In this document: positions 9,203-18,639 of the stretch, piece after piece | Layout of the letters: each line of letters opens with the position of its first letter | Numbering within the stretch: position 1 is the first letter of the stretch | From: Methanosarcina vacuolata Z-761 | GTDB lineage: Archaea; Halobacteriota; Methanosarcinia; Methanosarcinales; Methanosarcinaceae | Reading direction: 5' to 3' | DNA: 64,000 nt | Assembly: GCF_000969905.1 (NCBI RefSeq) | Contig: NZ_CP009520.1 | Location: 1,860,001-1,924,000 of the forward strand | Program-made: the position numbers and the translations under genes | Notes under the pieces: model-generated | What the model saw: the letters and a program-made list of their open reading frames with translations, nothing else | Told to the model about the DNA's origin: nothing | Database searches by the model: none

Positions 9203-9633
9203 GCCCTATCTCCTTTTTATTAATTCTTCCAGACTTTTCACAGATCAATTTTAAAAAGTTACTATTCTCATATATTTACCCACTGTAAATATTAATCTAA
9301 TAAAATATTGTAATAATTAATAAGATAAGAAATTTGCTTTATATTAATATCAGTAAACATTGTTAACTAAAGGTACTACTCTAAGAAAATAAAGCTTAAG
9401 GTGAAGATTGAAACAATCGAAAAATGTTATTATAACGAACTGGTACACACGGCAATCTGTATAGAAACTTTCTTTCTCGCCTTAAACATTGTTAAGATAA
9501 TTTGGATCAGTTAGAGTTAGGATCAGTTAGAGTTAGGATCAGTTAGAGTTAGGACCAGTTAGAGTTAGGACCAGTTAGAGTCAGGATCAGTTAGAGTTAG
9601 GATCAGTTAGAGTTAGGATCAGTTAGAGTTAAA
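9203..9633. other. Intergenic region between divergent units, with a tandem repeat
   Basis: AT-rich sequence without a supported gene; it should contain the promoter of the minus-strand methyltransferase gene. The last 130 bases are the 16-bp tandem array listed separately. Confidence 0.5.
9504..9631. repeat. Tandem repeat, 8 copies of a 16-bp unit
   Basis: Eight copies of GGATCAGTTAGAGTTA, with only T/C changes in three copies. The array abuts the degraded kinase fragment at 9634. Confidence 0.95.
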
Positions 9634-9834
9634 GTGAGAATTAGAATTAATAGGGAATTAGTTTTGAAATATAGTTCGGATTTCTACAGATATATACAGA
9701 AACCCTTAAAATTAGAACTTGAGCAGGTTTACCTAGCAATGGATACAGCTGTTCCTCTAGAAATCGTAGTAACCGAATTTGTTTCAAATGCCCTGAACTC
9801 TAAACTGAATTTTTCACACCGAAAAAAAGGTTAA
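9634..9834 (+). pseudogene. Fragment of a histidine kinase ATPase domain
   Basis: The 66-residue frame contains LELEQVYLAMDTAVPLEIVVTEFVSNALN in two pieces, which matches the start of a HisKA_2-type HATPase N-box (compare GLIVNELVSNSLKHAF in the intact kinase at 5010-7481). The sensing, phosphoacceptor and remaining ATPase parts are absent, and the text after the N-box is unrelated. I read it as the remnant of a deleted kinase gene, not a working protein. Confidence 0.7.
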
Positions 9835-9858
9835 AAAACAATAAATTTAAAAAAAACT

Positions 9859-10044
9859 TTAGATTGATGCGTCAACGTAATCGACCGGTCTTTTAAAAAC
9901 AGCTGCTATCATACCATTTTCGTCGATATCATCCGCAAATTTGATGAGCTCCCAGCCTTCAGTCCCGAGGCTGTTAAGATCTTCTTTTGCCTTTGACCAC
10001 TCACTGAACCTTATCTCTTTAACATCGTATTCCCAGATGGTCAC
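9859..10044 (-). CDS. Small DUF4177-like protein
   Basis: A 61-residue protein starting at GTG (TIWEYDVKEIRFSEW) and containing the LNSLGTEGWELIKF motif that marks the DUF4177 family of small soluble proteins of unknown function. GGAGATGA lies about ten bases before the GTG. A second, diverged member occurs at 21947-22159. Confidence 0.75.
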   Translation of the reverse strand: MTIWEYDVKEIRFSEWSKAKEDLNSLGTEGWELIKFADDIDENGMIAAVFKRPVDYVDASI

Positions 10045-10432
10045 TCTAATTCATCTCCAGTAAAGTTGGGTAATATTAACTCATATATTAAGTGGTGGCA
10101 TCTGCTATATTTATCTTTTTAAAAAATAGATTTGCGATTAAATCAACTAAAGTTGATTTGTAAATTATTTGTAAATTATTTGTAAATTATTTGTAAATTA
10201 TTTGTAAATTATTTGTAAATTATTTGTAAATTATTTGTAAATTGATTAAGAATCGACCTATAAATCTACCTTACTTAAATCTTATAACTAAGCCTATATT
10301 CAGGTTTTTTAAGGAACAAATAAAAAGGAAAAATTGTTGAGAATTGTTTTTCTGAAGTTAATTTCTTTAGCCGAGGTTGAATTTCAGCCAATCTTTAAAA
10401 TAACTCAAATCTCAATCCGTCTTTAAATTCGC
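10045..10432. other. Intergenic region with an 11-bp tandem repeat
   Basis: No gene seen. It holds the 11-bp tandem array and AT-rich sequence before the convergent end of the DUF362 gene. Confidence 0.5.
10156..10243. repeat. Tandem repeat, 8 copies of an 11-bp unit
   Basis: Eight perfect copies of ATTTGTAAATT. A non-repeat copy of the theme (AAAGTTGATTTGTAAATT) begins the array. Confidence 0.95.
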
Positions 10433-11542
10433 TCAAATCTCAACAAGTTCATACTCACGGCTTCCAAACTCGATTTCTTCTCCATACGTGAGCTGGTGGG
10501 TTCCATTGATCATTGGCCATGCTCCCTTGAACTTATCGGCTCCTGCTTCGTGGTTGCATTGAAGAGAGGAGTTGACAAGCCCTTTCTGCCGATTTACGAG
10601 GTCATAGCTTGCCTGGTCAAGGGCAACAGGGTCTTTTGAGGCAATAATTCCGATATCCGGTACTATCGGAGCATCACTCCAGGGTACGCAGTCGCAGTCA
10701 GGTGTAATTTTAAGCAGGAAATTTATGTAACCTACTTTTCCTTCTTTTCCTTTTACTGCCCCATAAGCGTACTCAGTAAGACATTCCAGGAAGTTCGGGA
10801 TATCATGTTCCCAATCTATAGTTATAGCTCCGGCAGGGCAAACTTCCATGCACTGTCCGCAGCTTATACAGATATTGGGATCAATCATTGAGACTTCTCC
10901 CAGAAGAGAAGAAGCTCCTACAGGACAGATTTTAACACATTTCTGGCAGCCTATACACTTATCCTGAATAACATGCGGGCTTGTACTGAAATGCTGTTCC
11001 TTCTTGCCGGCTGCAGGTGCACAACCCATAGCGAGGTTCTTGATAGCTCCTCCAAAACCAGCTACTATATGCCCCTTGAAGTGGGACATCACAATCATAG
11101 AATCCGCAGCAGCAATATCCGCACCTATTTTTACGGACTTAAAATGTTTCTTCCCGATCTCCACATCTGCAACGTTCTGGCTTCTCAAACCGTCTGATAT
11201 GATAAGCGGAGCCCTGACAACGGAATAATCAAAACCGTGTTCAATTGCAGTCGTCAGGTGGTCAACTGCATTATGCCGGCTGCCTGAATAAAGAGTATTT
11301 GTGTCCGTAACAAACGGTTTTGCTCCGGCTGCCCGGATTTTTTCTACGACCTGCCGCACAAAGACCGGATTTATATATCCGTCACTTCCGTACTCTCCAA
11401 AATGAATTTTGATTGCAGTCAGATCACCTTCTCCAAGGAGTTCAGCAAAACCTGCTTCGTCAAAAAGCTTCTGGATCTTGCTGATCGTATTCTCCTCTGG
11501 ATTTCTTGCTCTGAGATCTGCAAAATAAACTTTACTTGCCAT
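10433..11542 (-). CDS. DUF362 protein with two 4Fe-4S clusters
   Basis: A 369-residue iron-sulfur protein. The N-terminal and outer parts form the DUF362 domain (ADLRARNPEENTISKIQKLF, HFGEYGSDGY, TNTLYSG, HFKGH, GGAIKNLAMG). Two 4Fe-4S binding motifs, CIGCQKCVKICP and CISCGQCMEVCP, lie near residues 195-240. Such proteins are common in anaerobes and are assumed to be cytoplasmic electron carriers; the partner is unknown. The start at 11542 is fixed by a perfect AGGAGG a few bases upstream; a longer frame from 11608 would add 22 residues with no SD. Confidence 0.9.
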   Translation of the reverse strand: MASKVYFADLRARNPEENTISKIQKLFDEAGFAELLGEGDLTAIKIHFGEYGSDGYINPVFVRQVVEKIRAAGAKPFVTDTNTLYSGSRHNAVDHLTTAIEHGFDYSVVRAPLIISDGLRSQNVADVEIGKKHFKSVKIGADIAAADSMIVMSHFKGHIVAGFGGAIKNLAMGCAPAAGKKEQHFSTSPHVIQDKCIGCQKCVKICPVGASSLLGEVSMIDPNICISCGQCMEVCPAGAITIDWEHDIPNFLECLTEYAYGAVKGKEGKVGYINFLLKITPDCDCVPWSDAPIVPDIGIIASKDPVALDQASYDLVNRQKGLVNSSLQCNHEAGADKFKGAWPMINGTHQLTYGEEIEFGSREYELVEI

Positions 11543-11844
11543 ATCAGTGCCTCCTAAATCTGAATTAATGTTTTTATAAAACTGTGAAGTTAAAAAAGTG
11601 TTGTTCATTTTTAGGTATTGCGCTGTTTGTGCTCTGTTTAGAAAAAAATAGAGAGAACGAAAAACGCTGCTTCAGTAGATCAGCTTCAGTCGATTAAGAG
11701 CCTATCCGAAAAGTGGTTGCCTGTTATAACTTTTACAATATGCAATATGCAAAATCAGAACGGACGCCCGGATATTTAGACCTATTGTAACTTTTCGATA
11801 TGCATTACTGAATTTTCGGATAGGCTCTAAAAATACACTTCATC
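11543..11844. other. Intergenic region with a MITE
   Basis: Between the DUF362 start and the rsgA stop. Apart from the 130-bp inverted-repeat element listed separately, no feature is visible. Confidence 0.5.
11698..11827. mobile_element. MITE with 15-bp terminal inverted repeats
   Basis: A 130-bp segment with exact termini GAGCCTATCCGAAAA and TTTTCGGATAGGCTC. The pairing extends two or three bases outside (TTAA/TTTA), which may reflect a TA target. It has no coding capacity and is probably a derivative of a full IS elsewhere in the genome. Confidence 0.8.
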
Positions 11845-12954
11845 TCACAGTTTTCCCATAGATTTCTTATATTTCTTAATATCCAACGCTATATTCTTCC
11901 ATTTTTCCTTTTCAAGCCGTTTCAGCCCAATTTCTGCTTTTTTTGACTGGAATATGAGTTCTCCAGTTAATCTGTGATAACTGGCAAGCCGTTCCTCAGA
12001 AATAACCCCTTCCTCAACCGCCTTCAGGACAGCGCAGCCCGGCTCGTCGCGGTGAGTGCAGTCTTTAAACTTACAATTGCGGGCTGCGTCAACGATCTCG
12101 GAAAAAGCTTTCTCAAGCCCTTCTGCAGAGTCTCCGAGCTGTATTTCCCTGATCCCGGGGTTGTCTATAAGGACTGCTCCGTTTGGAAGCAGAAAGAGCT
12201 GGCGGACTGTTGTTGTATGCCTGCCTTTTTCATCGTCTTTCCGGATATCTCCGGTTTTCTGGACAGTTTCACCAAGAAAAGCGTTGATAAGCGTGGATTT
12301 TCCGACGCCTGAGGAACCGATTAATGCAACTGTTTCCCCAGGGTTGAGGTAAGGGCTAAGTTCGTCAAGCCCGGTTTTTGAAAGGGCGCTTAATGGAATA
12401 ACCGGCACGTCACCTGCAATGGACCGGATTTTTTCTACCAGCCGGGTTGGGTTATCTTCAAGGTCGATTTTGTTAAGTAAAATCACAGGGTTTGCCCCGG
12501 AAGAATACACAATGGCAAGATACCTCTCAAGCCTTCGAAGGTTGAGGTCCTTACCAACCGACGTCACGATAAAAATGGTATCAAGGTTTGCAGCAATTAC
12601 CTGCTCTCCGCTCCCGTCTCCTGCTGCTCCTCTTGAAAGGCAGGTCCTCCTGGGCAGGATATTCACAACCATGCGTGAGCCCAGTTCAGGCTGGTCAAGC
12701 AAAACGACAAAATCCCCTACCACCGGCTGCTTCCCAATTTTCAGAAGTGCACCTGAGATTCCAGCCTGTACGACAGCTCCAGAGACAAGGACCTCGCAGA
12801 CCGTTTTATGCCTTGATGCAACTCTTCCGGGAGTGTAAGGGCCTTTGTAGGCAGAAAATGCCAGTTCAAGATCTTCGTTCCATCCTGGAATTTTATCGGC
12901 GTCAGAGTGAACTGAATTATGACCTGAATTTTCCGTTTCGCTATGATTGTTCAT
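11845..12954 (-). CDS. rsgA: Ribosome small-subunit maturation GTPase RsgA
   Basis: RsgA (YjeQ) is a circularly permuted GTPase that assists late maturation of the 30S subunit. The order of motifs shows the permutation: G4 NKIDLED (about residue 160) comes before the P-loop [16 protein letters not shown] (about 213) and G3 [11 protein letters not shown] (about 262). An OB-fold lies in the first 110 residues and a zinc knuckle [14 protein letters not shown] near 295-310. Length (369) is typical. Clear homologues are mainly bacterial, so the archaeal gene was probably acquired by transfer, although it is widespread in Methanosarcina. A partly deleted duplicate lies 0.6 kb upstream. Confidence 0.95.
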   Translation of the reverse strand: MNNHSETENSGHNSVHSDADKIPGWNEDLELAFSAYKGPYTPGRVASRHKTVCEVLVSGAVVQAGISGALLKIGKQPVVGDFVVLLDQPELGSRMVVNILPRRTCLSRGAAGDGSGEQVIAANLDTIFIVTSVGKDLNLRRLERYLAIVYSSGANPVILLNKIDLEDNPTRLVEKIRSIAGDVPVIPLSALSKTGLDELSPYLNPGETVALIGSSGVGKSTLINAFLGETVQKTGDIRKDDEKGRHTTTVRQLFLLPNGAVLIDNPGIREIQLGDSAEGLEKAFSEIVDAARNCKFKDCTHRDEPGCAVLKAVEEGVISEERLASYHRLTGELIFQSKKAEIGLKRLEKEKWKNIALDIKKYKKSMGKL

Positions 12955-13136
12955 AAGATGGAAGTATCTGGTTAAATGGATAAATATTTTGATATCTTGT
13001 CCTGTAAAAATTCAATTGTGCCTGAAAATTCTTTCTTATTCCGGCTGAAAAAGTTCCCTGTTGGAGAACTGACTTCATTTTAAACTCTTTTTTTCTTTTC
13101 AAACTCTTTTTATAGTAAAGTGGCAAATTCAAAATA

Positions 13137-13445
13137 ATGATCGATTCTGCATCTCTACGAATAATTGTAATTTTTATTGTCATTGTTATAGCCGTTTTAC
13201 TTATATTCTCACGTTTAGGGAAAAGGCTCGATAAGGCTGACAAATGCATTAAAAGCTGTGCTAAAGAGGAAGAAAATGAGAGCGAAAATGAAAAAGAAGA
13301 CGCAATGGCGATTGGACTTTCCCTTGGCATGTCATTTGGTTTGATACTTGGCCTTATGATGGACAATCTAACCCTGGGGATTGCTCTCGGACCTGCCCTT
13401 GGAATGGCTTTTGGAGCTTTATATGGGAAAAAAGAGAAGAAATAG
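13137..13445 (+). CDS. Small membrane protein with glycine-zipper C-terminus
   Basis: A 102-residue protein with one N-terminal membrane helix (about residues 8-25), a charged central linker rich in Glu and Lys (40-55), and a C-terminal hydrophobic hairpin with regularly spaced glycines (GLSLGMSFGLILGLMM, then GIALGPALGMAFGALYG). No SD is evident close to the ATG. The glycine pattern suggests helix packing in the membrane, but no function is recognised. Confidence 0.65.
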   Translation: MIDSASLRIIVIFIVIVIAVLLIFSRLGKRLDKADKCIKSCAKEEENESENEKEDAMAIGLSLGMSFGLILGLMMDNLTLGIALGPALGMAFGALYGKKEKK

Positions 13446-13570
13446 TACGTGATTCAATCAGAGTGGAGATATAAGAGCAGTTGATCCGCTTATTCAAATG
13501 TTAGATGATTTTATACAAATACATATGTAAGAAAGTATTCAGCAGAAGATCTTAAGGGCCTATCTTTTCT

Positions 13571-13991
13571 TGAATTTTTCCTTTTAAAGTCGTTTAAGCC
13601 CAATTTCCGCTTTTTTGATTGGACTATGAGCTCTTCAGCTAATCTGTGATAGCTGGTAAGCCGTTCTTCTGGAATAAGCCCGTCTTCAACTGCCTCTTCC
13701 TGGGCAGAATATTCACAACCATGCGTGAGCCCAGTTCAGATTGGTCAAGCAAAACGACAAAATCCCCTACAACCGGCTACTTCCCAATTTTCAGAAGTGC
13801 ACCTGAGATTCCAGCCTGTACGACAGCTCCAGAGACAAGGACCTCGCAGACAGTTTTATGCCTTAATGCAACTCTTCCGGGAGTGTAGGGGCCTTTGTAG
13901 GCAGAAAAAGCCAGTTCAAGATCTTCGTTCCATCCTGGAATTTTATTGGGGTCACAGTGAACTGAACTTTCCTTGTCGTTATGATTGTTCA
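13571..13991 (-). pseudogene. Truncated duplicate of rsgA
   Basis: This segment is a diverged copy of the intact rsgA at 11845-12954. Bases 13571-13697 match the 3' end of the gene and 13698-13991 match its 5' end, including the [20 protein letters not shown] region. The central GTPase part (about 615 bp of the intact gene) is missing at one sharp junction. Homology continues upstream through the promoter region to about 14075. The remaining 5' frame stops after the OB-fold region. It is a segmental duplication followed by an internal deletion. Confidence 0.9.
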
Positions 13992-14659
13992 TAAGATGGA
14001 AGTATCCGATTAAATGGATAAATATTTTGATATTTGTTCTGTAAAAATTCAATTGTGCTTGAAAATTCCTTCTTATTCCGACTTGTGCTGAAGGGGAGAA
14101 AGTGATAATTTTCAATAACTTTTTCCTTAAGTCACAAGTCAAACCGCAATGCTCTAAGCCTTAAACGAAAAGCACCCGAAACAACTTTAAGCTCTTCTGT
14201 TACTGTTTCCTATGAAATATATTGTAGCTATTGCACTTTCGTGGGTTCTTTTTAGGTGATATATTCGGTTAAGATACTATCTATAAGAAATGTGCTATTT
14301 TCGTTGCTTTTTCTGTTAATCTCCAAATGTAAATCAAGATGGATAGATGATTGCAGTAGTCATTTTACGTTAACAGATTCCCTAACCGAATAGAATTACA
14401 ATTTATGCAGACGTTTCGATTAGATGCTTTACTTTTCAAGATCATTGTCACTACTATAAATTTACTTTTATAGATCAATCTAAATTTTTATTTCAGTCGA
14501 ATACCCCGCTAGCTTGCTGCGGGGTGCGCCAGCGCAACTTTGATTAATATTTATATGTTAGTGTTTAATTCAACGTAACAAAACAATAAATTCTTTAATT
14601 TAAAACAACATGGAATAATAACTAATGATAACCCGAAATACACGTAATGTGGTATAAAA
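13992..14659. other. Intergenic region with a GC-rich hairpin
   Basis: No gene is supported. The first about 85 bases duplicate the rsgA upstream region. Near 14504-14525 a GC-rich inverted repeat (CCCCGC and GCGGGG around a short loop) stands out in AT-rich DNA. A segment near 14349-14393 recurs, diverged, near 16670-16712 on the far side of the pentapeptide-repeat gene. Confidence 0.5.
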
Positions 14660-16552
14660 ATGAAAGTTCGGACTTTAATTTTTTGTATTATATTGTCAAC
14701 CGTAGTAGTTCTCTTATTATCTACAGCAACTCAGGCAACCGAATATAGAGATGTTAAAGCGGAAGAAATATTAAAACAGATTGAAAATAGAGAAGAGGTG
14801 AATCTTACAAACTGCCACATAACTGGTGAATTTAACGTAAGTACAATTAAACTTGAAACTGTCCCAAACCCATATTTTTATAAATTATTGAATGAAGGGT
14901 ATGGCCAAAAAACTATTATTTCTTATGGAGTAAATGAAAATTCAAGTGTTATTAAAAGCAATATTACAATAAAAAATTCAACTTTTGATACTTATACAGA
15001 TTTCTCAAATGTTTTATTTAATAATTCTGTTTCTTTTGAGGGAACAAATTTTTTCACTGTTAACTTTTGTGGTTCAACTTTTAACAATTATGCAGACTTC
15101 TCTAATGCAAGTTTTGATAAATTTTGCAATTTCTGGGGGGTGAATTTTGGCAATAATGCTACCTTTAGAGACGTGATTTTTGGTAATTCTGCGAATTTTG
15201 GGAGTGCGATTTTTAGCAATAATGCTACCTTTATAAATACAACCTTCAATGATTATACAGACTTCTCTAATGCAAGTTTTGGTAATTCTACGAATTTTAG
15301 AGATGCAACCTTTGACGATTATACAGACTTCTCTAATGCGAATTTTGATGGTATTACATACTTCTCTAATACGCATTTTGGTGATTTTACAGACTTTTCC
15401 GATGCGAAATTTTGTAATTTTGGTAATTTTACATGGGTGAATTTGGGCAATAATACTACCTTTATAGATACGATTTTTGGTAATTCTGCTAACTTCTCTA
15501 ATGCGAATTTTGGTAATAATGTAAACTTATGGAATGCAACTTTTGACAATTATACAGACTTCTATAATACAACTTTTGATAGTTCTGCAAACTTTATGGA
15601 TGTAAATTTTGGCAATTATTCCAATTTTCAGGATGCGCAATTTGGGGACTCTATAAAATTCTCTTGGACAAATTTTGGCAATTATTCCAATTTTCAGTAT
15701 GCGCAATTTGGGGACTCTATAAAATTCTCTTGGACAAATTTTGGCAATTCTGTTACTTTCTCTGAGGCTAATTTTGGTAATTCTGCTGATTTCTCTAATG
15801 CGAACTTTGGTAATTTTATGAATTTTCAAAGTGTGCGGTTTGGCAAATTTGCTACCTTCATTGATATACGTTTTACCGATACTATCAAATTCATAGTGCC
15901 AGATGCATCTGAAAATATAATAACTGACGGAAAAACATGCTCATTGTTCAGGAAAAACTACGATAGTGAAACACGATATAAAGACGCAGACAACATATAT
16001 TACAACTATCGGATACATGACCAAGAAAGAAAGAGTAGGAGAGATATTTCAAAATGGATTGATTTTATTTGCTGGATTATCTGTGGCTATGGTCTAAGAC
16101 CCTGGAATGCTATTATGTGTGGTTTTGGAATTATAGGTTTCTTTTCTATTGTGTATGCAAATCCTATTATATACAAAAAAATACCTATCCCTTTACCCCA
16201 TATATCATTAAAAAGAAGCAATAGGTTAATACCTTTTATAGATTTTAAAAACTCTACAATTTTGAAGATATATATTCCTGTATCTTGGAATATATCATGG
16301 GAAAAAACAAGTGATCGAGTAGTAACTGTTAAATTTCAAGAACCTGCTATTGTAAATGGTTGTAATCAGAGGCAAAAGGTATCTACACGTGATATTGTTA
16401 GCTATAGTATTAGAACATTCCTTTTTATGAACAATGGAAAATGGTACAATCGAGATAATTTCGGAAAATGGGTCATTGCTGAAGGAGTTCTTGGCTGGAG
16501 TATTCTGGGGATTCTTATGGCAACTATTACCAAGTTGATTATAAGGATTTAA
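14660..16552 (+). CDS. Secreted/membrane pentapeptide-repeat protein with channel-like C-terminus
   Basis: A 630-residue protein. Residues 1-27 form a signal peptide ending TATQA. From about 95 to 415 it is built of pentapeptide-type repeats (NFGN-YTDFSNA-SFGNS pattern), predicted to fold as a right-handed quadrilateral beta-helix. A polar linker (about 425-465) precedes a C-terminal membrane part: a helix at about 478-500 (GFGIIGFFSIVYA) and a last helix GWSILGILMATITKLIIR. The segment VSYSIRTFLFMNNGKW followed by this last helix has the shape of the pore and second helix of an Ion_trans_2 channel but lacks a TVGYG-like filter. Neighbouring AT-rich, low-SD context suggests accessory DNA. The role is unknown. 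Confidence 0.8.
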   Translation: MKVRTLIFCIILSTVVVLLLSTATQATEYRDVKAEEILKQIENREEVNLTNCHITGEFNVSTIKLETVPNPYFYKLLNEGYGQKTIISYGVNENSSVIKSNITIKNSTFDTYTDFSNVLFNNSVSFEGTNFFTVNFCGSTFNNYADFSNASFDKFCNFWGVNFGNNATFRDVIFGNSANFGSAIFSNNATFINTTFNDYTDFSNASFGNSTNFRDATFDDYTDFSNANFDGITYFSNTHFGDFTDFSDAKFCNFGNFTWVNLGNNTTFIDTIFGNSANFSNANFGNNVNLWNATFDNYTDFYNTTFDSSANFMDVNFGNYSNFQDAQFGDSIKFSWTNFGNYSNFQYAQFGDSIKFSWTNFGNSVTFSEANFGNSADFSNANFGNFMNFQSVRFGKFATFIDIRFTDTIKFIVPDASENIITDGKTCSLFRKNYDSETRYKDADNIYYNYRIHDQERKSRRDISKWIDFICWIICGYGLRPWNAIMCGFGIIGFFSIVYANPIIYKKIPIPLPHISLKRSNRLIPFIDFKNSTILKIYIPVSWNISWEKTSDRVVTVKFQEPAIVNGCNQRQKVSTRDIVSYSIRTFLFMNNGKWYNRDNFGKWVIAEGVLGWSILGILMATITKLIIRI

Positions 16553-17212
16553 TATATCTTACAGTCAGTGTGTCTATTTTTTGAAAAATCACAAATCTCG
16601 ATAAGTTATTCAGTAAAAAATTCAATATCTTAAGAATTAAATTACATTCAGTATACAAAAACTCGAGGATTGCAATAGTCATTTTAATGTTAACAGATTC
16701 CTTGATTGAATACAAATGGATGGAAAAATTATGAAACAGAACGAAAAAAAAACATTCAATTTTTTAGCTTCAACCAGTTTGTTATTGTTTATTGGAGACT
16801 TTTTATTATTTTCTGGTTTTTTGAATGATGGTGGTCAACTGTCATCGGAATCAATGTCAAATTTTGACGATCCTATAAGATATTAAAAAGTCTCGTTTAT
16901 TGTTTTTCATCTTTGTGTTGATGACTACTGTACAAAGTTCTTCATCCGCGACATATGAATATATCTAATTTGGTCCCGTTGTAAAAAATCTGGCTTTGTT
17001 AAACATCAGTGAAAATTTCCACAGTTGGGAAAGTTAATCAATCTCTCCACGGAGAAAATGGTACACAATCGAGGAAATATTATTTTTGCAACAGAACCCA
17101 ACCGTTGGACCATTTTACTTCATAGCTGGTATGTGTATGTTTTGTACTTCATTATGATGCCATCATTCGGATTGTATAAATTATTTACAACAGATTGAAA
17201 ATTGGAGTTAAA
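16553..17212. other. Intergenic region with possible small or decayed genes
   Basis: Contains one possible small gene (listed separately). Between 16895 and 17040 a frame reads like a signal peptide (LFFIFVLMTTVQSSSSA) but is stopped by TAA after six more residues and continues in the same frame as FGPVVKNLALLNI, so it looks like a decayed secreted-protein gene. Confidence 0.4.
16716..16886 (+). CDS. Possible small membrane protein
   Basis: A 56-residue frame (51 residues from a second ATG at 16731) with a single hydrophobic stretch (STSLLLFIGDFLLFSGFL) and a polar C-terminus. No convincing SD is visible and I know no homologue, so coding status is uncertain. Confidence 0.3.
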   Translation: MDGKIMKQNEKKTFNFLASTSLLLFIGDFLLFSGFLNDGGQLSSESMSNFDDPIRY

Positions 17213-18187
17213 ATGAAACTGCCACTGAAAATTATATATATATTCTTAATCTTCGCTCTGCTGACATCGTGTGTAGCAGCAACTAAAACCAAAGATCTCC
17301 CGACAAAAGAAGAAATAACTGATTTTATTGCTGGTATACCAGTATCTGATAACTATATTATCACAGTATTTAATGCCGTGATAGATAAACAGCCGACATG
17401 GAACTGTGATATATGGGTAGATAAAGATGGTAATCAGCTACTCAGTTTGTATTATGTAGATCCAGACTCAACAAAAGGATACGGTAGCATATACTTCAAT
17501 GAGTTAGGAAAAGATATCTCCAGGCAAGACAAGCAAGGACTTGAACTCAAACTGGTAAAAATATATGTAGGAAAGTCTTTATCTGAAGAAACAACTGATG
17601 ATTATAATACAACTACTGTAAACAATTATGATAGTGAAGAATCTGAAATCGCAGAACCTGAACCAGAAAAACTTGCAGACACATCAGATGAACTGGCGGA
17701 AGAATCTTCTACAAGTGTGAACTTTCACGGTGAAAAAACGTCAGTCATTAAGGGAGAAGATATCCTGCTCAAGCTTTCAGCCGTGAATCCTATCACAAAA
17801 CCTATCATGCATGTCCAGGCAATTATTATTCCTCCATCTGGGATGAGTGTCTCTTCTTCAGAGTTTGTCGAGTCTGGCGCGGGACAGTACACAACTACAT
17901 ATGACCTTGAACCCGGCAGGGAAAAAGATATTGAAGTGAGAATTGCAGCCACCCAAGTTGGTAATTTCAATGTCATAGGCAGAGTAATTTATTATTTTGG
18001 AGAAAACAAAAAGGATGCAGTAGCTGAAACTCTTAATCTTCCTATTCAAGTAAACAAAGCTCTAGGTACTCAATCCTCCACGCTTGAGGATAAGTCAGTT
18101 ACCATTCCTGTTCCTGATATACCTGGATTTGGAGCGGCAAGTCTAATAATGATGTTAATGCTTGCGTTTTTATTAAGAAGAAATTGA
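17213..18187 (+). CDS. Surface protein with PGF-type C-terminal anchor
   Basis: A 324-residue exported protein. It starts with a signal peptide (KIIYIFLIFALLTSCVAA). The mature part has an alpha/beta domain (about 30-135), a Glu/Asp/Thr-rich linker (about 140-180) and an Ig-like beta domain (about 185-280). The end carries IPGFGAASLIMMLMLAFLLRR, the PGF motif, membrane helix and basic tail expected of a PGF-CTERM signal processed by archaeosortase A. The ATG at 17213 has GGAG five bases upstream; a TTG at 17195 is less likely. Its ligand or role is unknown. Confidence 0.8.
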   Translation: MKLPLKIIYIFLIFALLTSCVAATKTKDLPTKEEITDFIAGIPVSDNYIITVFNAVIDKQPTWNCDIWVDKDGNQLLSLYYVDPDSTKGYGSIYFNELGKDISRQDKQGLELKLVKIYVGKSLSEETTDDYNTTTVNNYDSEESEIAEPEPEKLADTSDELAEESSTSVNFHGEKTSVIKGEDILLKLSAVNPITKPIMHVQAIIIPPSGMSVSSSEFVESGAGQYTTTYDLEPGREKDIEVRIAATQVGNFNVIGRVIYYFGENKKDAVAETLNLPIQVNKALGTQSSTLEDKSVTIPVPDIPGFGAASLIMMLMLAFLLRRN

Positions 18188-18639
18188 ATCAAAGTTGCGT
18201 GGCAAAAGTTCATTGAGAAAGCTTTGGCTATTACGGTAAGAATGATCATCAATATATATTGAGCAAATTTTAACTTCTTCAATTATATTGAAGTTCTGCT
18301 GAACTCCAACCTTTAAGAAAGCAAAATTAGTGAACCACTGGTCTTCACATTATGCTTATACTCTACACTTCATCTGGGTATTTCTGCAGCTTATCCGCAA
18401 GTTTGCCAATATGAATACCATCAACAAATGCATGATGAACCTGGACTGCAAACGGCATCATAAATTTGCCTTCTCTTTCCTGATATTTCCCCCAATCAAA
18501 TATTGGCTGCGCTTTTTCCTTATTTTCAAAATACGTGTGCAAAAGTGTCTTTGTAACAGCAAATATAAAAGTCTTAAAATTAAAACACCTCAATAAGAAT
18601 CCAATTTTCGTTTTCAACCTCATGGAACCTGCATAATAT
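18188..18639. other. Intergenic region with a CAT remnant
   Basis: Apart from the chloramphenicol acetyltransferase fragment, only AT-rich sequence is seen. Confidence 0.4.
18363..18527 (-). pseudogene. C-terminal fragment of a chloramphenicol acetyltransferase-family gene
   Basis: The frame reads FDWGKYQEREGKFMMPFAVQ, then VHHAFVDGIHIGKLADKL, then a stop. HHAFVDG is the HHxxxDG active-site signature at the C-terminus of the CAT family. The N-terminal three quarters of the enzyme are missing; sequence upstream of about 18527 does not resemble CAT. The fragment is a deletion remnant and cannot encode a functional acetyltransferase. Confidence 0.82.
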
